Assembly: GCF_010994755.1 (NCBI RefSeq) | Contig: NZ_WHSB02000007.1 | Span: 62,001 to 126,000, forward strand | Reading direction: 5' to 3' | DNA: 64,000 bases | DNA from: Shinella lacus | GTDB lineage: Bacteria; Pseudomonadota; Alphaproteobacteria; Rhizobiales; Rhizobiaceae | Shown here: one piece after another, positions 19,601-28,791 of the stretch | How positions within the stretch are numbered: position 1 is the first letter of the stretch | How the letters are laid out: every line of letters starts with the position of its first letter | Program-made: the position numbers and the translations under genes | Notes under the pieces: model-generated | Told to the model about the DNA's origin: nothing | Seen by the model: only the letters and a program-made list of their open reading frames with translations | Database searches by the model: none

Positions 19601-21094
19601 TTATCCGTTGCTTGCCATTACCGAGATCTTCCGTCCCATCGTCTCGCCTTCCTTGTCAAGGAGGCGCGTCGGATAGTCGCCGGTGAAGTAATGGTCGGTG
19701 AACTGCGGACGGGCCGGGTTGCGGTCCTCGCCGCCGACGGCGCGGTAGAGGCCGTCGATGGAGATGAATTCCAGCGAATCCGCCCCGATGTATTTCGCCA
19801 TCGCCTTGACGTCGTTGTACTGGTTGGCGAGCAGCTTGTCGCGGTCCGGCGTGTCGATGCCGTAGAAGTCCGGGTAGAAGATCATCGGGCTGGCAACGCG
19901 CACATGCACTTCCTTGGCGCCGGCATCGCGGATCATCTGCACGATCTTCAGCGACGTCGTGCCGCGCACGATCGAATCGTCGACGAGGATGACGCGCTTG
20001 CCGTCGATCATCGCGCGGTTGGCCGAATGCTTGAGCTTGACGCCGAAGGCGCGGATCTGCTGCGTCGGCTCGATGAAGGTGCGCCCGACATAGTGGTTGC
20101 GGATGATGCCGTATTCGAACGGAATGCCGCTTTCCTGCGCATAGCCGAGCGCTGCCGGCGTGCCGCCATCGGGCACCGGCACGACCACGTCGCCCTCGAC
20201 CGGATGTTCCTTGGCGAGGTTGATGCCCATGTTCTTGCGCGCCACATAGACGCTGCGGCCGCCGACGACGGAATCGGGACGGGCGAAATAGACATATTCG
20301 AACAGGCAAAGCCGTTCCGGCTGCACATTGCCTGCCTTCTTCGCCTCGATGGAGATCGAGCCGTCCGGCTGGATTTCGCAGACGATGATCTCGCCGTTCT
20401 CCACGTCGCGGATGTATTTCGCGCCGATGATGTCGAGCGCGCAGGTTTCCGAGCAGAAGATCGGCTTGCCATCGAGTTCGCCCATGACGAGCGGGCGGAT
20501 GCCGGTGGGGTCGCGCGCGGCGATCAGCTTGGTGCGGGTGATGCCGAGCATCGAATAGCCGCCTTCCATCTGGCGGATCGCATCGATGAAGCGGTCCGTC
20601 GTGGAGGTGTAGCGCGAGCGGGCGATGAGGTGCAGCACGACCTCGGTATCCGACGTCGACTGACAGATGGCGCCACCGGCGATGAGTTGGCGGCGCAGCG
20701 TCAGGCCGTTGGTGAAGTTGCCATTATGGGCGACCGCGATGCCGCCGACTTCCAGTTCCGCAAAAAGCGGCTGCACGTTGCGCAGCGCCACTTCGCCGGT
20801 GGTGGAATAGCGCGTGTGGCCGATCGCCATGGTACCGGGCAGCTTCGCGATCGTCACCGGGTTGGTGTAGTGGTCGCCGACGAGGCCCATGTGCTTTTCG
20901 GTGTGGAACTGCTTGCCGTCGAAGGAGACGATACCGGCAGCTTCCTGGCCGCGATGCTGGAGCGCATGCAGGCCGAGCGCCGTGAGGGTGGCTGCTTCCG
21001 GATGGCCGAGAATGCCGAAGACGCCGCACTCTTCGTGAAGCGTGTCGCCGTCGAGATCGTCATCGTGGCGGCCGGGGAACTTGAAATCGCTCAT
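19601..21094 (-). CDS. purF: Amidophosphoribosyltransferase (glutamine PRPP amidotransferase)
   Basis: 497-residue first enzyme of purine synthesis, making phosphoribosylamine from PRPP and glutamine. A 22-residue propeptide precedes the catalytic Cys23 in HEECGVFGILG. The PRPP loop VILVDDSIVRGTTS is intact. The N-terminal half is an Ntn glutaminase and the C-terminal half a type I PRTase. Compared with the Bacillus-type enzyme, only the Cys in RLCLFEYVYFARPDS remains of the four [4Fe-4S] ligands. The positions in YPDFYGID and at the C-terminus are substituted, so an Fe-S cluster is unlikely. Confidence 0.96.
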   Translation of the reverse strand: MSDFKFPGRHDDDLDGDTLHEECGVFGILGHPEAATLTALGLHALQHRGQEAAGIVSFDGKQFHTEKHMGLVGDHYTNPVTIAKLPGTMAIGHTRYSTTGEVALRNVQPLFAELEVGGIAVAHNGNFTNGLTLRRQLIAGGAICQSTSDTEVVLHLIARSRYTSTTDRFIDAIRQMEGGYSMLGITRTKLIAARDPTGIRPLVMGELDGKPIFCSETCALDIIGAKYIRDVENGEIIVCEIQPDGSISIEAKKAGNVQPERLCLFEYVYFARPDSVVGGRSVYVARKNMGINLAKEHPVEGDVVVPVPDGGTPAALGYAQESGIPFEYGIIRNHYVGRTFIEPTQQIRAFGVKLKHSANRAMIDGKRVILVDDSIVRGTTSLKIVQMIRDAGAKEVHVRVASPMIFYPDFYGIDTPDRDKLLANQYNDVKAMAKYIGADSLEFISIDGLYRAVGGEDRNPARPQFTDHYFTGDYPTRLLDKEGETMGRKISVMASNG

Positions 21095-21155
21095 TGCTGC
21101 AAGCCTTTGCTCGGGACCGTAGGAGGTTGCACGGGTCTGGTCTTCGTTGCGTCCT

Positions 21156-21179
21156 GGCCACGCCCATATGGGTATGGCC
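21156..21179. promoter_or_regulatory. 24-bp dyad upstream of purF
   Basis: The symmetric sequence is GGCCA, CG, CCCATATGGG, TA, TGGCC: the 10-bp core is a perfect palindrome and the 5-bp flanks are inverted repeats. It starts 62 bp before the purF ATG on the minus strand, within the likely promoter or 5' leader. A dimeric repressor site is plausible. I do not recognise the motif as a known regulator box. Confidence 0.4.
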
Positions 21180-21291
21180 TAAAGCATTTGCCACCGAGGC
21201 CCGGAAGCATCAGTGGCGATCGTCTCATCCTATCAAAAAATCGGGGCGCCCGCCTTCGTCAATTATCGCGAGTGGCGGCGCCCTTGATCAC

Positions 21292-21939
21292 TTATCCGTT
21301 CGTGGCCGGAACCTCTTCGGCGGGCGTCTGGCCCGTCGTACCTTGGCCCGTACCCTGACCCGTGCCGGTGGCGGCATCCGGGTCTTCCGCGCCGCCTTCG
21401 CCCTCGGTCGGCTGGCCTTCGACGGGCTTGCCGCGCAGGCGGTCGAGGATCGTCGCGTCGGCATCTTCCGGCAGCAGCGCCACGAGGCGCGAGCCGAGAT
21501 TGTCGAGCAGCGGCTTCGATTTCGCCGTGGTGACCCAGGACGGCTGCTGCTGCGGGGCGACCAGCCAGTTGAAGAACAGCATGGCGACGACGACGAGCAG
21601 GATGCCGCGGGCGGCCCCGAACAGGAAGCCGAGCGTGCGGTCGAGCGCGCCGATGCGGCTGTCGATGATGAAATCGGCGATCCGCATGGTGATGAAGGAG
21701 ATCACGATGAGCGCGACGAGGAAGACGGCGGCGGCGGAGCCGACCATCGCGACCGTGTCGCTCGTCGTATAGTCCTTCGCATAGGGCAGGAGGACCGGAT
21801 AGAGGAAGTAGGCGGCTGCCGCGGCACCCACCCAGCTTGCGACGGAGAGCACCTCGCGCGAGAAACCGCGCACCATCGCCAGCACGGCGGAGAACAGCGC
21901 GACGCCGATGACGATACCGTCGAGAATTGTGATGGGCAT
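21292..21939 (-). CDS. cvpA: CvpA family membrane protein
   Basis: 215-residue protein with four N-terminal hydrophobic helices (within about 5-150) typical of CvpA, implicated in colicin V production and envelope homeostasis in enterobacteria. The C-terminal roughly 50 residues are rich in Gly, Thr, Gln and Glu and probably disordered. The start complementary to 21937-21939 is chosen; the longer frame upstream overlaps radA in the wrong frame. It sits just upstream of purF on the same strand, a linkage long known in other bacteria. Confidence 0.88.
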   Translation of the reverse strand: MPITILDGIVIGVALFSAVLAMVRGFSREVLSVASWVGAAAAAYFLYPVLLPYAKDYTTSDTVAMVGSAAAVFLVALIVISFITMRIADFIIDSRIGALDRTLGFLFGAARGILLVVVAMLFFNWLVAPQQQPSWVTTAKSKPLLDNLGSRLVALLPEDADATILDRLRGKPVEGQPTEGEGGAEDPDAATGTGQGTGQGTTGQTPAEEVPATNG

Positions 21940-22084
21940 ATTCGTCCTACTCCAAACCCGAAATGTCGCCGGGCCCACGTCGCCTAAAGCCGGGGGCACC
22001 TTAACGCAAGGCCTATCCGTCGTCCCGCTTCGGCACGCCGGCGGCCAATGTTTCCCACAGGCCTTTGCCGCGCGCCGCAGGGCG

Positions 22085-23488
22085 TCAAACGTCCTCGTCC
22101 TCCCGCTTGAGGGCGGCCTTCGATCCGGCAATGCGCGCCACCAGATCCGGCAGGCTGTCGATCTCGCTCCAGCGGCCGCCCGTGCCTTTCGGCAGATCGG
22201 CGGAACCGGCGGGGAGCACGGCCTGCGAAAACCCCAGTTTTTCCGCCTCCTTGAGGCGCTGGGCGGTGTGCGCCACCGGGCGAATGGCGCCCGACAGGCT
22301 GACTTCGCCGAAATAGACGCAATCTGCGGGAAGGGCAAGTCCGGCGAGCGACGAAACCAGCGCAGACGCGACGGCAAGGTCCGCCGCCGGCTCCGTAATG
22401 CGATATCCGCCCGCCACATTGAGGTAAACATCGTGTTGCCCGAGGCGGACGCCGCAATGCGCCTCCAGCACCGCGAGGATCATCGAGAGCCGCGCCGAAT
22501 CCCAGCCGACGATGGCGCGGCGCGGCGTGCCGAGCGATGTGGGGGCAACGAGCGCCTGCACCTCGACCAGCACGGGCCGCGTGCCCTCCATGCCGGCGAA
22601 GACGGCGGCGCCCGGCGATTTTTCATTGCGCTCGCCGAGGAAGAGCTCGGAGGGATTGTTGACCTCGCGAAGACCCTTGTCGGACATTTCGAAGACGCCG
22701 ATCTCGTCCGTCGGGCCGAAACGATTCTTGACCGTGCGCAGGATGCGGTAGTGGTGGCCGCGGTCGCCCTCGAAATAGAGCACGGCATCGACCATATGCT
22801 CGACGACGCGCGGGCCGGCGATCTGGCCTTCCTTGGTGACATGGCCGACCAGCACCATCGCGGCACCCGTCTGCTTGGCGAAGCGGATCATCGCCTGCAC
22901 GCCGGTGCGCACCTGCGTGACGGTGCCGGGGGCCGCGTCCGCCGTGTCGCTCCACAGGGTCTGGATCGAATCGATGATGACGAGGTCCGGGCGCTTGCCT
23001 TCGCCGACGGTGGCAAGGATGTCCTCGACATTGGTCTCGGCGGCGAGCAGCACGTCGGTCTCGGCGGCATGCAGGCGCTGCGCGCGCAGGCGCACCTGCG
23101 CGACGGCCTCTTCGCCCGACACGTAGATGATGCGGTGGCCGCGGCGGGAGAGGGCGGCGGCGGCCTGCATCAGCAGCGTCGACTTGCCGATGCCGGGATC
23201 GCCGCCGATCAGCACGGCGGAGCCGCGCACGAAACCGCCACCGGTCGCCCGGTCGAGTTCGGCAATGCCGGTGTGGATGCGCGGGGCTTCCTCGATTTCG
23301 CCCGACAGCGCCGTCAGCGCCACCGGCCGGCCCTTCTTCGGCACCTTGCCGGGGCCGGAGCCGATGCCGCCCATCGGGTCTTCCTCGACGACGGTGTTCC
23401 ACTCGCCGCAGCCCTCGCATTTGCCCACCCAGCGGGAATGCGCGGTGCCGCAGTTCTGGCAGATGAATTGGGTGCGGGGTTTCACCAT
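22085..23488 (-). CDS. radA: DNA repair protein RadA (Sms)
   Basis: 467-residue RecA-like ATPase that helps process recombination intermediates and branch migration. The N-terminal zinc finger uses C10, C13, C24 and C27 (FICQNCGTAH; KCEGCGEW). Walker A is GGDPGIGKSTLL. The RadA signature KNRFGPTDEIGVFEM is intact, and the C-terminal Lon-protease-like domain runs from about 310. Length is normal. It lies 68 bp downstream of alr and about 145 bp upstream of cvpA on the same strand. Confidence 0.97.
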   Translation of the reverse strand: MVKPRTQFICQNCGTAHSRWVGKCEGCGEWNTVVEEDPMGGIGSGPGKVPKKGRPVALTALSGEIEEAPRIHTGIAELDRATGGGFVRGSAVLIGGDPGIGKSTLLMQAAAALSRRGHRIIYVSGEEAVAQVRLRAQRLHAAETDVLLAAETNVEDILATVGEGKRPDLVIIDSIQTLWSDTADAAPGTVTQVRTGVQAMIRFAKQTGAAMVLVGHVTKEGQIAGPRVVEHMVDAVLYFEGDRGHHYRILRTVKNRFGPTDEIGVFEMSDKGLREVNNPSELFLGERNEKSPGAAVFAGMEGTRPVLVEVQALVAPTSLGTPRRAIVGWDSARLSMILAVLEAHCGVRLGQHDVYLNVAGGYRITEPAADLAVASALVSSLAGLALPADCVYFGEVSLSGAIRPVAHTAQRLKEAEKLGFSQAVLPAGSADLPKGTGGRWSEIDSLPDLVARIAGSKAALKREDEDV

Positions 23489-23556
23489 CAGGTCGCGCTC
23501 TCCGGAAGGGTTTGGGAATCGATCCGGATGCCTCTAGCACAAAACGGGAACATGTC

Positions 23557-24726
23557 CTATTTTTTCACCGCCTCGTAGCGCCGCTCATAGCGGCGGCCGA
23601 GGCCGGTCAGGAGTTCGTAGTCGATGGTGCCGCCGGCGCGCGCCACGTCCTGGATGGGCATGTGGCGGCCGAAGAGCTCGATGAAGTCGCCGGCGCGCAC
23701 GCTGCCGGGCGGCAGGTCCGTCACGTCGAAATGGGTGAGGTCCATGGTGACGCGGCCGATCAGCGGCACGGTGCGGCCATGCAGCACACCTCTGGCACCC
23801 GCAATGTTCGCCGTGCGCAGCGGCACGCCGGAGCCGGAGAGGCTGCGCATGTAGCCATCCGCATAACCGACGGCGGCCACCGCGATGCGGGTATCTCGGG
23901 TAAACACCATGGACGCGCCGTAGCTGACGCTCTCGCCGGCCTTCGCCTCGCGCACCTGCAGGATGCGTGCCTCGGCGGTGACGACGGGTTTCATCGGGTT
24001 CGGCACGTCGTTGACGGCAGCACCGCCGTAAAGCGCGATGCCCGGGCGGGTGAGGGTGAAATGATAGTCCTCGCCGAGAAAGATGCCGGCGGAATTGGCG
24101 AGCGTCGCATCGATGCCGTCGAAGGCCTCGATGGCGGTGCGGAAACGCTGGAGCTGCTGCCGGTTGAGCGGGTGGCTCGGATCGTCGGCGCAGGCGAGGT
24201 GGCTGAGCAGCATGATCGGCGAAAAACTCGCCGGGCGCGCGACATCACCCGCCAGCGCCAGCGCATCCTCGACCCGGAGGCCGAGCCTGCTCATGCCGGT
24301 ATCGACATGCAGCACGCAGGGCAGGTCGCCGCCATCGGAGATCGCCGCCATGAAGGTGACGAGCTGTTCCTCCGAGACGATGACCGGCACGAGGTCGAAT
24401 TCGAAGAACAGCCGTTCCGAGCCGGCCCACATGCCGGAGAGCACATAGATGCGGACATCCGGCAGCAGGGTGCGAAGGGCAGCACCTTCTGCCGGGGTGG
24501 CGACGAAGAAATCGCGCGCGCCCGCCTGGTGGAAGGTCTTTGCCGCCGGCTCCAGCCCGATGCCGTAGGCGTCGGCCTTCATGACGGCGGCGGTGCGCGC
24601 GGCGCCCGAGCGTCGCGCCATGGCGCGCCAGTTGTCGAACAGCGCGGAGAGGTCGATCGTCAGGCGGGCATGGTCCTCGCCGGCGACGGGAAGGGTGGAA
24701 CGGGCGGGCGTGTGATGCGTGCTCAT
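23557..24726 (-). CDS. alr: Alanine racemase
   Basis: 389-residue PLP enzyme (fold III) interconverting L- and D-alanine for peptidoglycan. The PLP lysine is K50 in AVMKADAYGIG and the opposing catalytic base is Y269 in ESVSYGASMVF. The C-terminal beta domain ends with DYELLTGLGRRYERRY, typical of Alr. The first ATG giving the family N-terminus is complementary to 24724-24726; the in-frame extension upstream reads as non-conserved sequence. It sits between dnaB and radA, as is usual in Rhizobiaceae. Confidence 0.96.
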   Translation of the reverse strand: MSTHHTPARSTLPVAGEDHARLTIDLSALFDNWRAMARRSGAARTAAVMKADAYGIGLEPAAKTFHQAGARDFFVATPAEGAALRTLLPDVRIYVLSGMWAGSERLFFEFDLVPVIVSEEQLVTFMAAISDGGDLPCVLHVDTGMSRLGLRVEDALALAGDVARPASFSPIMLLSHLACADDPSHPLNRQQLQRFRTAIEAFDGIDATLANSAGIFLGEDYHFTLTRPGIALYGGAAVNDVPNPMKPVVTAEARILQVREAKAGESVSYGASMVFTRDTRIAVAAVGYADGYMRSLSGSGVPLRTANIAGARGVLHGRTVPLIGRVTMDLTHFDVTDLPPGSVRAGDFIELFGRHMPIQDVARAGGTIDYELLTGLGRRYERRYEAVKK

Positions 24727-24843
24727 GGTTTTGAGATACAGCCTGTGGATCATGGCGGCAATACGCCCGCAGGCCGCATTGCCGGGGCGAAGGGGCGCCT
24801 CTATGGTGCGGCCCAAAAAACCGGGAAGTAAACGGGGAAGCAC

Positions 24844-25446
24844 ATGCGGGCGCGGACACGGACGATCGTTTTGGGCGTGGCGCTGGCCGCAGCCTGTTTC
24901 GCGCCGGCCGCCGCGCAGGATGCGCCGACGGATGCCGAGATGCGCGAGGCGCATGCGGTGCTGCTCGGCCTTGCGCAGGACGGCGCCGTGCCGGAGCGCG
25001 ACGACAGCGCGGACATCTATTATTCGATCGTCGACAACCCGAATGCGCCGCGGCTGGTGACCCGGCTCGAAGTTTCCGGCGCGCCCTGCCGCGCGCGCAC
25101 CACGTCTGCCCTGCAATTTCCCGATCAATGGGCAAGCCTGACGCTCGGCATCGTCGACCTCAGCCGCGTCACCGCCGTGACGGCCTATGCCTCGGTCGAC
25201 GACATGATCGCGGAAGGAAACCCCGTCGCCTTCGATGCGCCGGAGGCGCAGCAGATCGTTTTGACAGGGAAGGGGCTGCTCTGCACCAGCCGCATGTCGC
25301 TCTCCGGCGAGAGCGGCGCGCCTGATGATATGTGCGCCGACAGGCTCGACCTGCCGATGATGGACGAGGAGCAGAAGGCACGCGCCAAACGCGCGCTCGC
25401 CATCGTCGCGGATTTCTGCAAGGCCCCGGCTTTCGGGAAGAAGTGA
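24844..25446 (+). CDS. Secreted protein of unknown function
   Basis: 200 residues with a clear Sec signal peptide (RTIVLGVALAAACFAPAAAQ; cleavage likely after AAA before QDAP). The mature part has four cysteines (APCRART, LLCTSR, DMCADR, DFCKAP) that could form two disulfides in the periplasm. I recognise no family. It is the only plus-strand gene inside the alr-dnaB block and is flanked downstream by a palindromic repeat. GGGGAAG before ATG 24844 is a plausible ribosome site. Confidence 0.75.
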   Translation: MRARTRTIVLGVALAAACFAPAAAQDAPTDAEMREAHAVLLGLAQDGAVPERDDSADIYYSIVDNPNAPRLVTRLEVSGAPCRARTTSALQFPDQWASLTLGIVDLSRVTAVTAYASVDDMIAEGNPVAFDAPEAQQIVLTGKGLLCTSRMSLSGESGAPDDMCADRLDLPMMDEEQKARAKRALAIVADFCKAPAFGKK

Positions 25447-25489
25447 CGGCCGGAAGCGGCACCTAGACTATCCGCACGACCTTTCTTTT

Positions 25490-25566
25490 CGTCATGGTCG
25501 GGCTTGACCCGACCATCCACGCAACACCCGCTGCCTGGATCCTCGGGTCAAGCCCGAGGATGACGG
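25490..25566. repeat. Two-hairpin intergenic repeat, copy 2 (inverted relative to copy 1)
   Basis: Reverse-orientation copy of the element at 6973-7048: CATGGTCGGG and CCCGACCATC arms, a variable spacer, then GATCCTCGGG and CCCGAGGATGAC arms. Loops and spacer differ between copies while the stems are conserved. It sits between the converging unknown secreted-protein gene and dnaB, where it may act as a transcript 3' end for either side. Confidence 0.75.
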
Positions 25567-25601
25567 AGGAGGAGGTGTGCCGAATTTTGGAGCGGTCCGC
25601 C

Positions 25602-27101
25602 TCAGTGCTCGTACTGGCTGAAGGACGGGTCGGCGAGGTCGGTGAAGCGGGTATATTCCGACTGGAAGGCGAGTTTTACCGTGCCGGTCGGTCCGTGACG
25701 CTGCTTGGCGATGATGACGTCGGCGGTGCCCTTCACGGCCTCGAACTTCATCTTCCACTCTTCGTATTTCGGGTCGAACTCGTCGCGCGGCTCCATGTTC
25801 TTCACGTAATATTCCTCGCGGAACACGAAGAGCACCACGTCGGCGTCCTGTTCGATCGAGCCCGATTCGCGAAGGTCGGAGAGCTGCGGGCGCTTGTCCT
25901 CGCGGCTTTCCACCTGGCGGGAAAGCTGGGAGAGCGCGATGATCGGCACGTTCAGTTCCTTGCCGAGCGCCTTGAGGCCCGTGGTGATCTGGGTGATTTC
26001 CTGCACGCGGTTGTCGCTCGACTTGCCCGAGCCGGTCATGAGCTGGATATAGTCCACCACCAGGCAATCGAGGCCGCGCTGGCGCTTCAGGCGGCGCGCG
26101 CGGGCGGAAAGCTGGGCGATCGAGATACCACCGGTCTGGTCGATATAGAGCGGCACCTTCTGCATCATCTGGGAGCAGGCGACGAGCTTCTCGAAGTCGG
26201 CCTCGGAAATGTCGCCGCGGCGGATTTTCGACGAGGAGACTTCCGTCTGCTCGGAGATGATACGGGTGGCGAGCTGTTCGGAGGACATTTCGAGCGAGTA
26301 GAAGCCGACGACGCCGCCGTTCTTCGGCTTGAAGGACCCGTCCGCCTGCACTTCCGGCTCGTAGGTCGCGGCGATGTTGTAGGCGATGTTGGTGGCGAGC
26401 GAGGTCTTGCCCATGCCGGGGCGTCCGGCGAGAACGATCAAGTCCGAGCGCTGGAGGCCGCCCATGCGGGCGTCGAGCGAGTGGATGCCGGTGGAGATGC
26501 CGGAGAGCGAGCCGTCGCGCTCGAAGGCCGCCCCCGCCATGTCGATCGCCTGGGCGACCGCATCGTTGAACGACTGGAAGCCGCCGTCGTAGCGGCCGGT
26601 CTCGGCGAGCTCGAACAGGCGCCGTTCGGCGTCCTCGATCTGGGTCTGCGGCGGCATGTCGAGCGGCGCATCATAGGCGATGTTGACCATGTCCTCGCCG
26701 ATATTGATCAGCGAGCGACGCAGCGCCAGGTCATAGATCGCGCGGCCATAGTCTTCCGCGTTGATGATCGTCACGGCACCGCCGACGAGGGCGGCCAGGT
26801 ATTGCGAGACCGTATGCTCGCCGACCTTCACGTCCGTCGGCAGGTGCGTCTTGAGCGTGATCGTCGTGGCAATCTTGCCCATGCGGATCATGTCGCCGGC
26901 GACTTCGTAGATCTTGCGGTGCAGCGGCTCGTGGAAATGCACGGGCTTCAAAAAGTCCGAAACGCGGTAATAGGCGTCGTTGTTGAGGATGATGGCACCG
27001 AGCAGCGCCTGTTCGGCCTCGATGTTGTTCGGCGACTCGCGGTGATGCAGCTCCGCATTGTCGCGATTTTGCTGGTTGAGCTTTCGCGCAGCGTCGTTCA
27101 T
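25602..27101 (-). CDS. dnaB: Replicative DNA helicase
   Basis: 499-residue hexameric helicase of the replisome. The N-terminal primase-interacting domain contains NNIEAEQALLGAIILNNDAY, and a linker joins the RecA-like motor. Walker A is AGRPGMGKTSLA. LVVDYIQLM and ALSQLSRQVESR are conserved DnaB motifs, the latter carrying the arginine-rich hexamer contact. No intein is present and length is normal. A single DnaA-box-like TTTTCCACA stands upstream at 27210-27218. Confidence 0.97.
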   Translation of the reverse strand: MNDAARKLNQQNRDNAELHHRESPNNIEAEQALLGAIILNNDAYYRVSDFLKPVHFHEPLHRKIYEVAGDMIRMGKIATTITLKTHLPTDVKVGEHTVSQYLAALVGGAVTIINAEDYGRAIYDLALRRSLINIGEDMVNIAYDAPLDMPPQTQIEDAERRLFELAETGRYDGGFQSFNDAVAQAIDMAGAAFERDGSLSGISTGIHSLDARMGGLQRSDLIVLAGRPGMGKTSLATNIAYNIAATYEPEVQADGSFKPKNGGVVGFYSLEMSSEQLATRIISEQTEVSSSKIRRGDISEADFEKLVACSQMMQKVPLYIDQTGGISIAQLSARARRLKRQRGLDCLVVDYIQLMTGSGKSSDNRVQEITQITTGLKALGKELNVPIIALSQLSRQVESREDKRPQLSDLRESGSIEQDADVVLFVFREEYYVKNMEPRDEFDPKYEEWKMKFEAVKGTADVIIAKQRHGPTGTVKLAFQSEYTRFTDLADPSFSQYEH

Positions 27102-27306
27102 CGTCCCGAATCTCCCCGTCCCTGTTTCCGAAGCCCGCTGGTTTCTTCGCTTTGCCGGAAGGGGTCAAGCGCTTCCGCAGGCTCTCGCCGTTTAAGCCCG
27201 TTGTTAGACTTTTCCACAGGCGGCGGGGACACAGCAAGTCCGGATTGCGCCGGGCCTGCTGGCTTTCGGTTGACTCACATCCCGAATCTCAGAGCGAGGC
27301 CGAATC

Positions 27307-28593
27307 TCAGAGCGACGCCTCCTGCGGGAACTGCCGCGCGCCGCGCCGGTCGCCCTTCGGATTGCCCTCGTGCGCCTTGAGACAATCCTCGCCGCGCCCG
27401 ATATATTCGCGTGTCAGCGGCACGGCCTCTTGGTCATGCGCGAGCTGGAGCTGGAAGACAACGAGGTTCTGCCAGCGGAAGGCGCTTTCGGAGGCTGCCA
27501 GGTAGAACTCCCAGATCCGGCAGAATTTTTCGTCATAGAGCGCCTTCGCCTCGTCGCGCCTTGCCATGAAGCGTTCCCGCCAATGGCGCAGCGTCTCGGC
27601 ATAGTGCAGCCGCAGGATCTCGACGTCGGTGACCGCCAGCCCGCTCTTTTCCACAGCCTGCATTACCTCGGAAAGGGCAGGGATGTAGCCGCCCGGGAAG
27701 ATGTACTTCTCGATGAACGGGTTGTTGGCGGAGGGCCGGTCCGTGCGGCCGATCGTGTGCAGCAGCATCACGCCGTCGCGTTTCAGCAACGACGCGCTCT
27801 TCTTGAAGAAGGTCAGGTAATTCGGCCGGCCGACATGCTCGAACATGCCGACGGAGACGATGCGGTCGAAGGGGCCTTCCGTGTTGCGGTAGTCCTGCAG
27901 CAGGAATTCGATGTCGCCAGCAAGCCCGGCCTCGTTCGCCCGCTTCACGGAGAGCGCGTGCTGCTCGTCGGAGAGCGTCACGCCGGTCACCTTGGCGCCG
28001 AGCTGGCGGGCAAGGTAGAGCGCCATGCCGCCCCAGCCGCTGCCGATGTCGAGCACGCTCTGGCCAGGCCGGTTGATGTTGAGCTTGGCCGCGATGTGGC
28101 GCTTCTTGGCAAGCTGCGCCTCGTCGAGCGTCTGGTCCGGCCGCTCGAAATAGGCGCAGGAATATTGCCGGTCCTGGTCGAGGAACAGGTCGTAGAGCGC
28201 GCCGGTCAGGTCGTAGTGGTGCTGGACGTTGCGGCGCGAGCGCACGATGCTGTTCTTCTCGCGCGCCCAGCGCAGGAGGTAGCGCCCGCGCTCCAGCACG
28301 CGGCTCCAGAATGTGTCGTAATATTTGAAATCGGGACTGCCGGTGAACACGGCCTTGAGCAGGCCGTATATGTCGCCTTCGATGATGTCGACATCACCGG
28401 TGCCGTAGTGATGGCCGAGATAGTAGGCGGGATCGAGGGCGATGCCCCACACGGCCTTCCTGCTGTTGAGACGCATGTGGACCGGGTTGCCCGTGCCGTC
28501 GCCGAAGACCTGGCGGGTTCCGTCCGGGTAGGTGATCGTCAGGTTTCCGGTCTCGACGAGGCGGGAAACGAGAGCCTGTACAATGAATTTCAT
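27307..28593 (-). CDS. cfa: Cyclopropane-fatty-acyl-phospholipid synthase
   Basis: 428-residue SAM-dependent enzyme that methylenates unsaturated acyl chains of membrane phospholipids. The SAM site is SVLDIGSGWGGMALYLA and the fold is that of class I methyltransferases. QHHYDLTGALYDLFLD and SCAYFERPDQTLDEAQ are typical Cfa motifs. The active-site Cys is likely that in EKFCRIWEFYLAASE. An 18-bp tandem duplication (CCGAATCTCAGAGCGA units at 27282 and 27300) covers the stop region. It lies about 205 bp downstream of dnaB on the same strand. Confidence 0.94.
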   Translation of the reverse strand: MKFIVQALVSRLVETGNLTITYPDGTRQVFGDGTGNPVHMRLNSRKAVWGIALDPAYYLGHHYGTGDVDIIEGDIYGLLKAVFTGSPDFKYYDTFWSRVLERGRYLLRWAREKNSIVRSRRNVQHHYDLTGALYDLFLDQDRQYSCAYFERPDQTLDEAQLAKKRHIAAKLNINRPGQSVLDIGSGWGGMALYLARQLGAKVTGVTLSDEQHALSVKRANEAGLAGDIEFLLQDYRNTEGPFDRIVSVGMFEHVGRPNYLTFFKKSASLLKRDGVMLLHTIGRTDRPSANNPFIEKYIFPGGYIPALSEVMQAVEKSGLAVTDVEILRLHYAETLRHWRERFMARRDEAKALYDEKFCRIWEFYLAASESAFRWQNLVVFQLQLAHDQEAVPLTREYIGRGEDCLKAHEGNPKGDRRGARQFPQEASL

Positions 28594-28743
28594 TCGCTAA
28601 ACTCCGTCGCGCTTAAAAACGTGGCGGGACGGGTCTGGGTCGGAAACCGGCCTGGGAAGCGGCCCGACCGCCAATCCAGTCTAACGAAGTATAAATATTG
28701 ATGCGGGAAGCCGGATTTCAAGCCGTGCTTTTTGGCCCTTGAA

Positions 28744-28773
28744 ACGAAAACGGGCCGGCAGAGCCGGCCCGTC
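28744..28773 (-). terminator. Terminator of the rpsF-rplI operon
   Basis: On the minus strand the 9-bp stem CGGGCCGGC/GCCGGCCCG has a 3-base loop (28751-28771) and is followed by TTTTCGTTT. It stands about 20 bp after the rplI stop, the expected end of the ribosomal operon. Confidence 0.9.
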
Positions 28774-28791
28774 CTGGAAAATGCCTGACGA

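Noticed and set aside
27210-27218. Single DnaA-box-like TTTTCCACA upstream of dnaB
   Set aside because: One mismatch to the consensus, isolated, no AT-rich unwinding region or cluster, so not supported as an origin. The same 9-mer also occurs within cfa.
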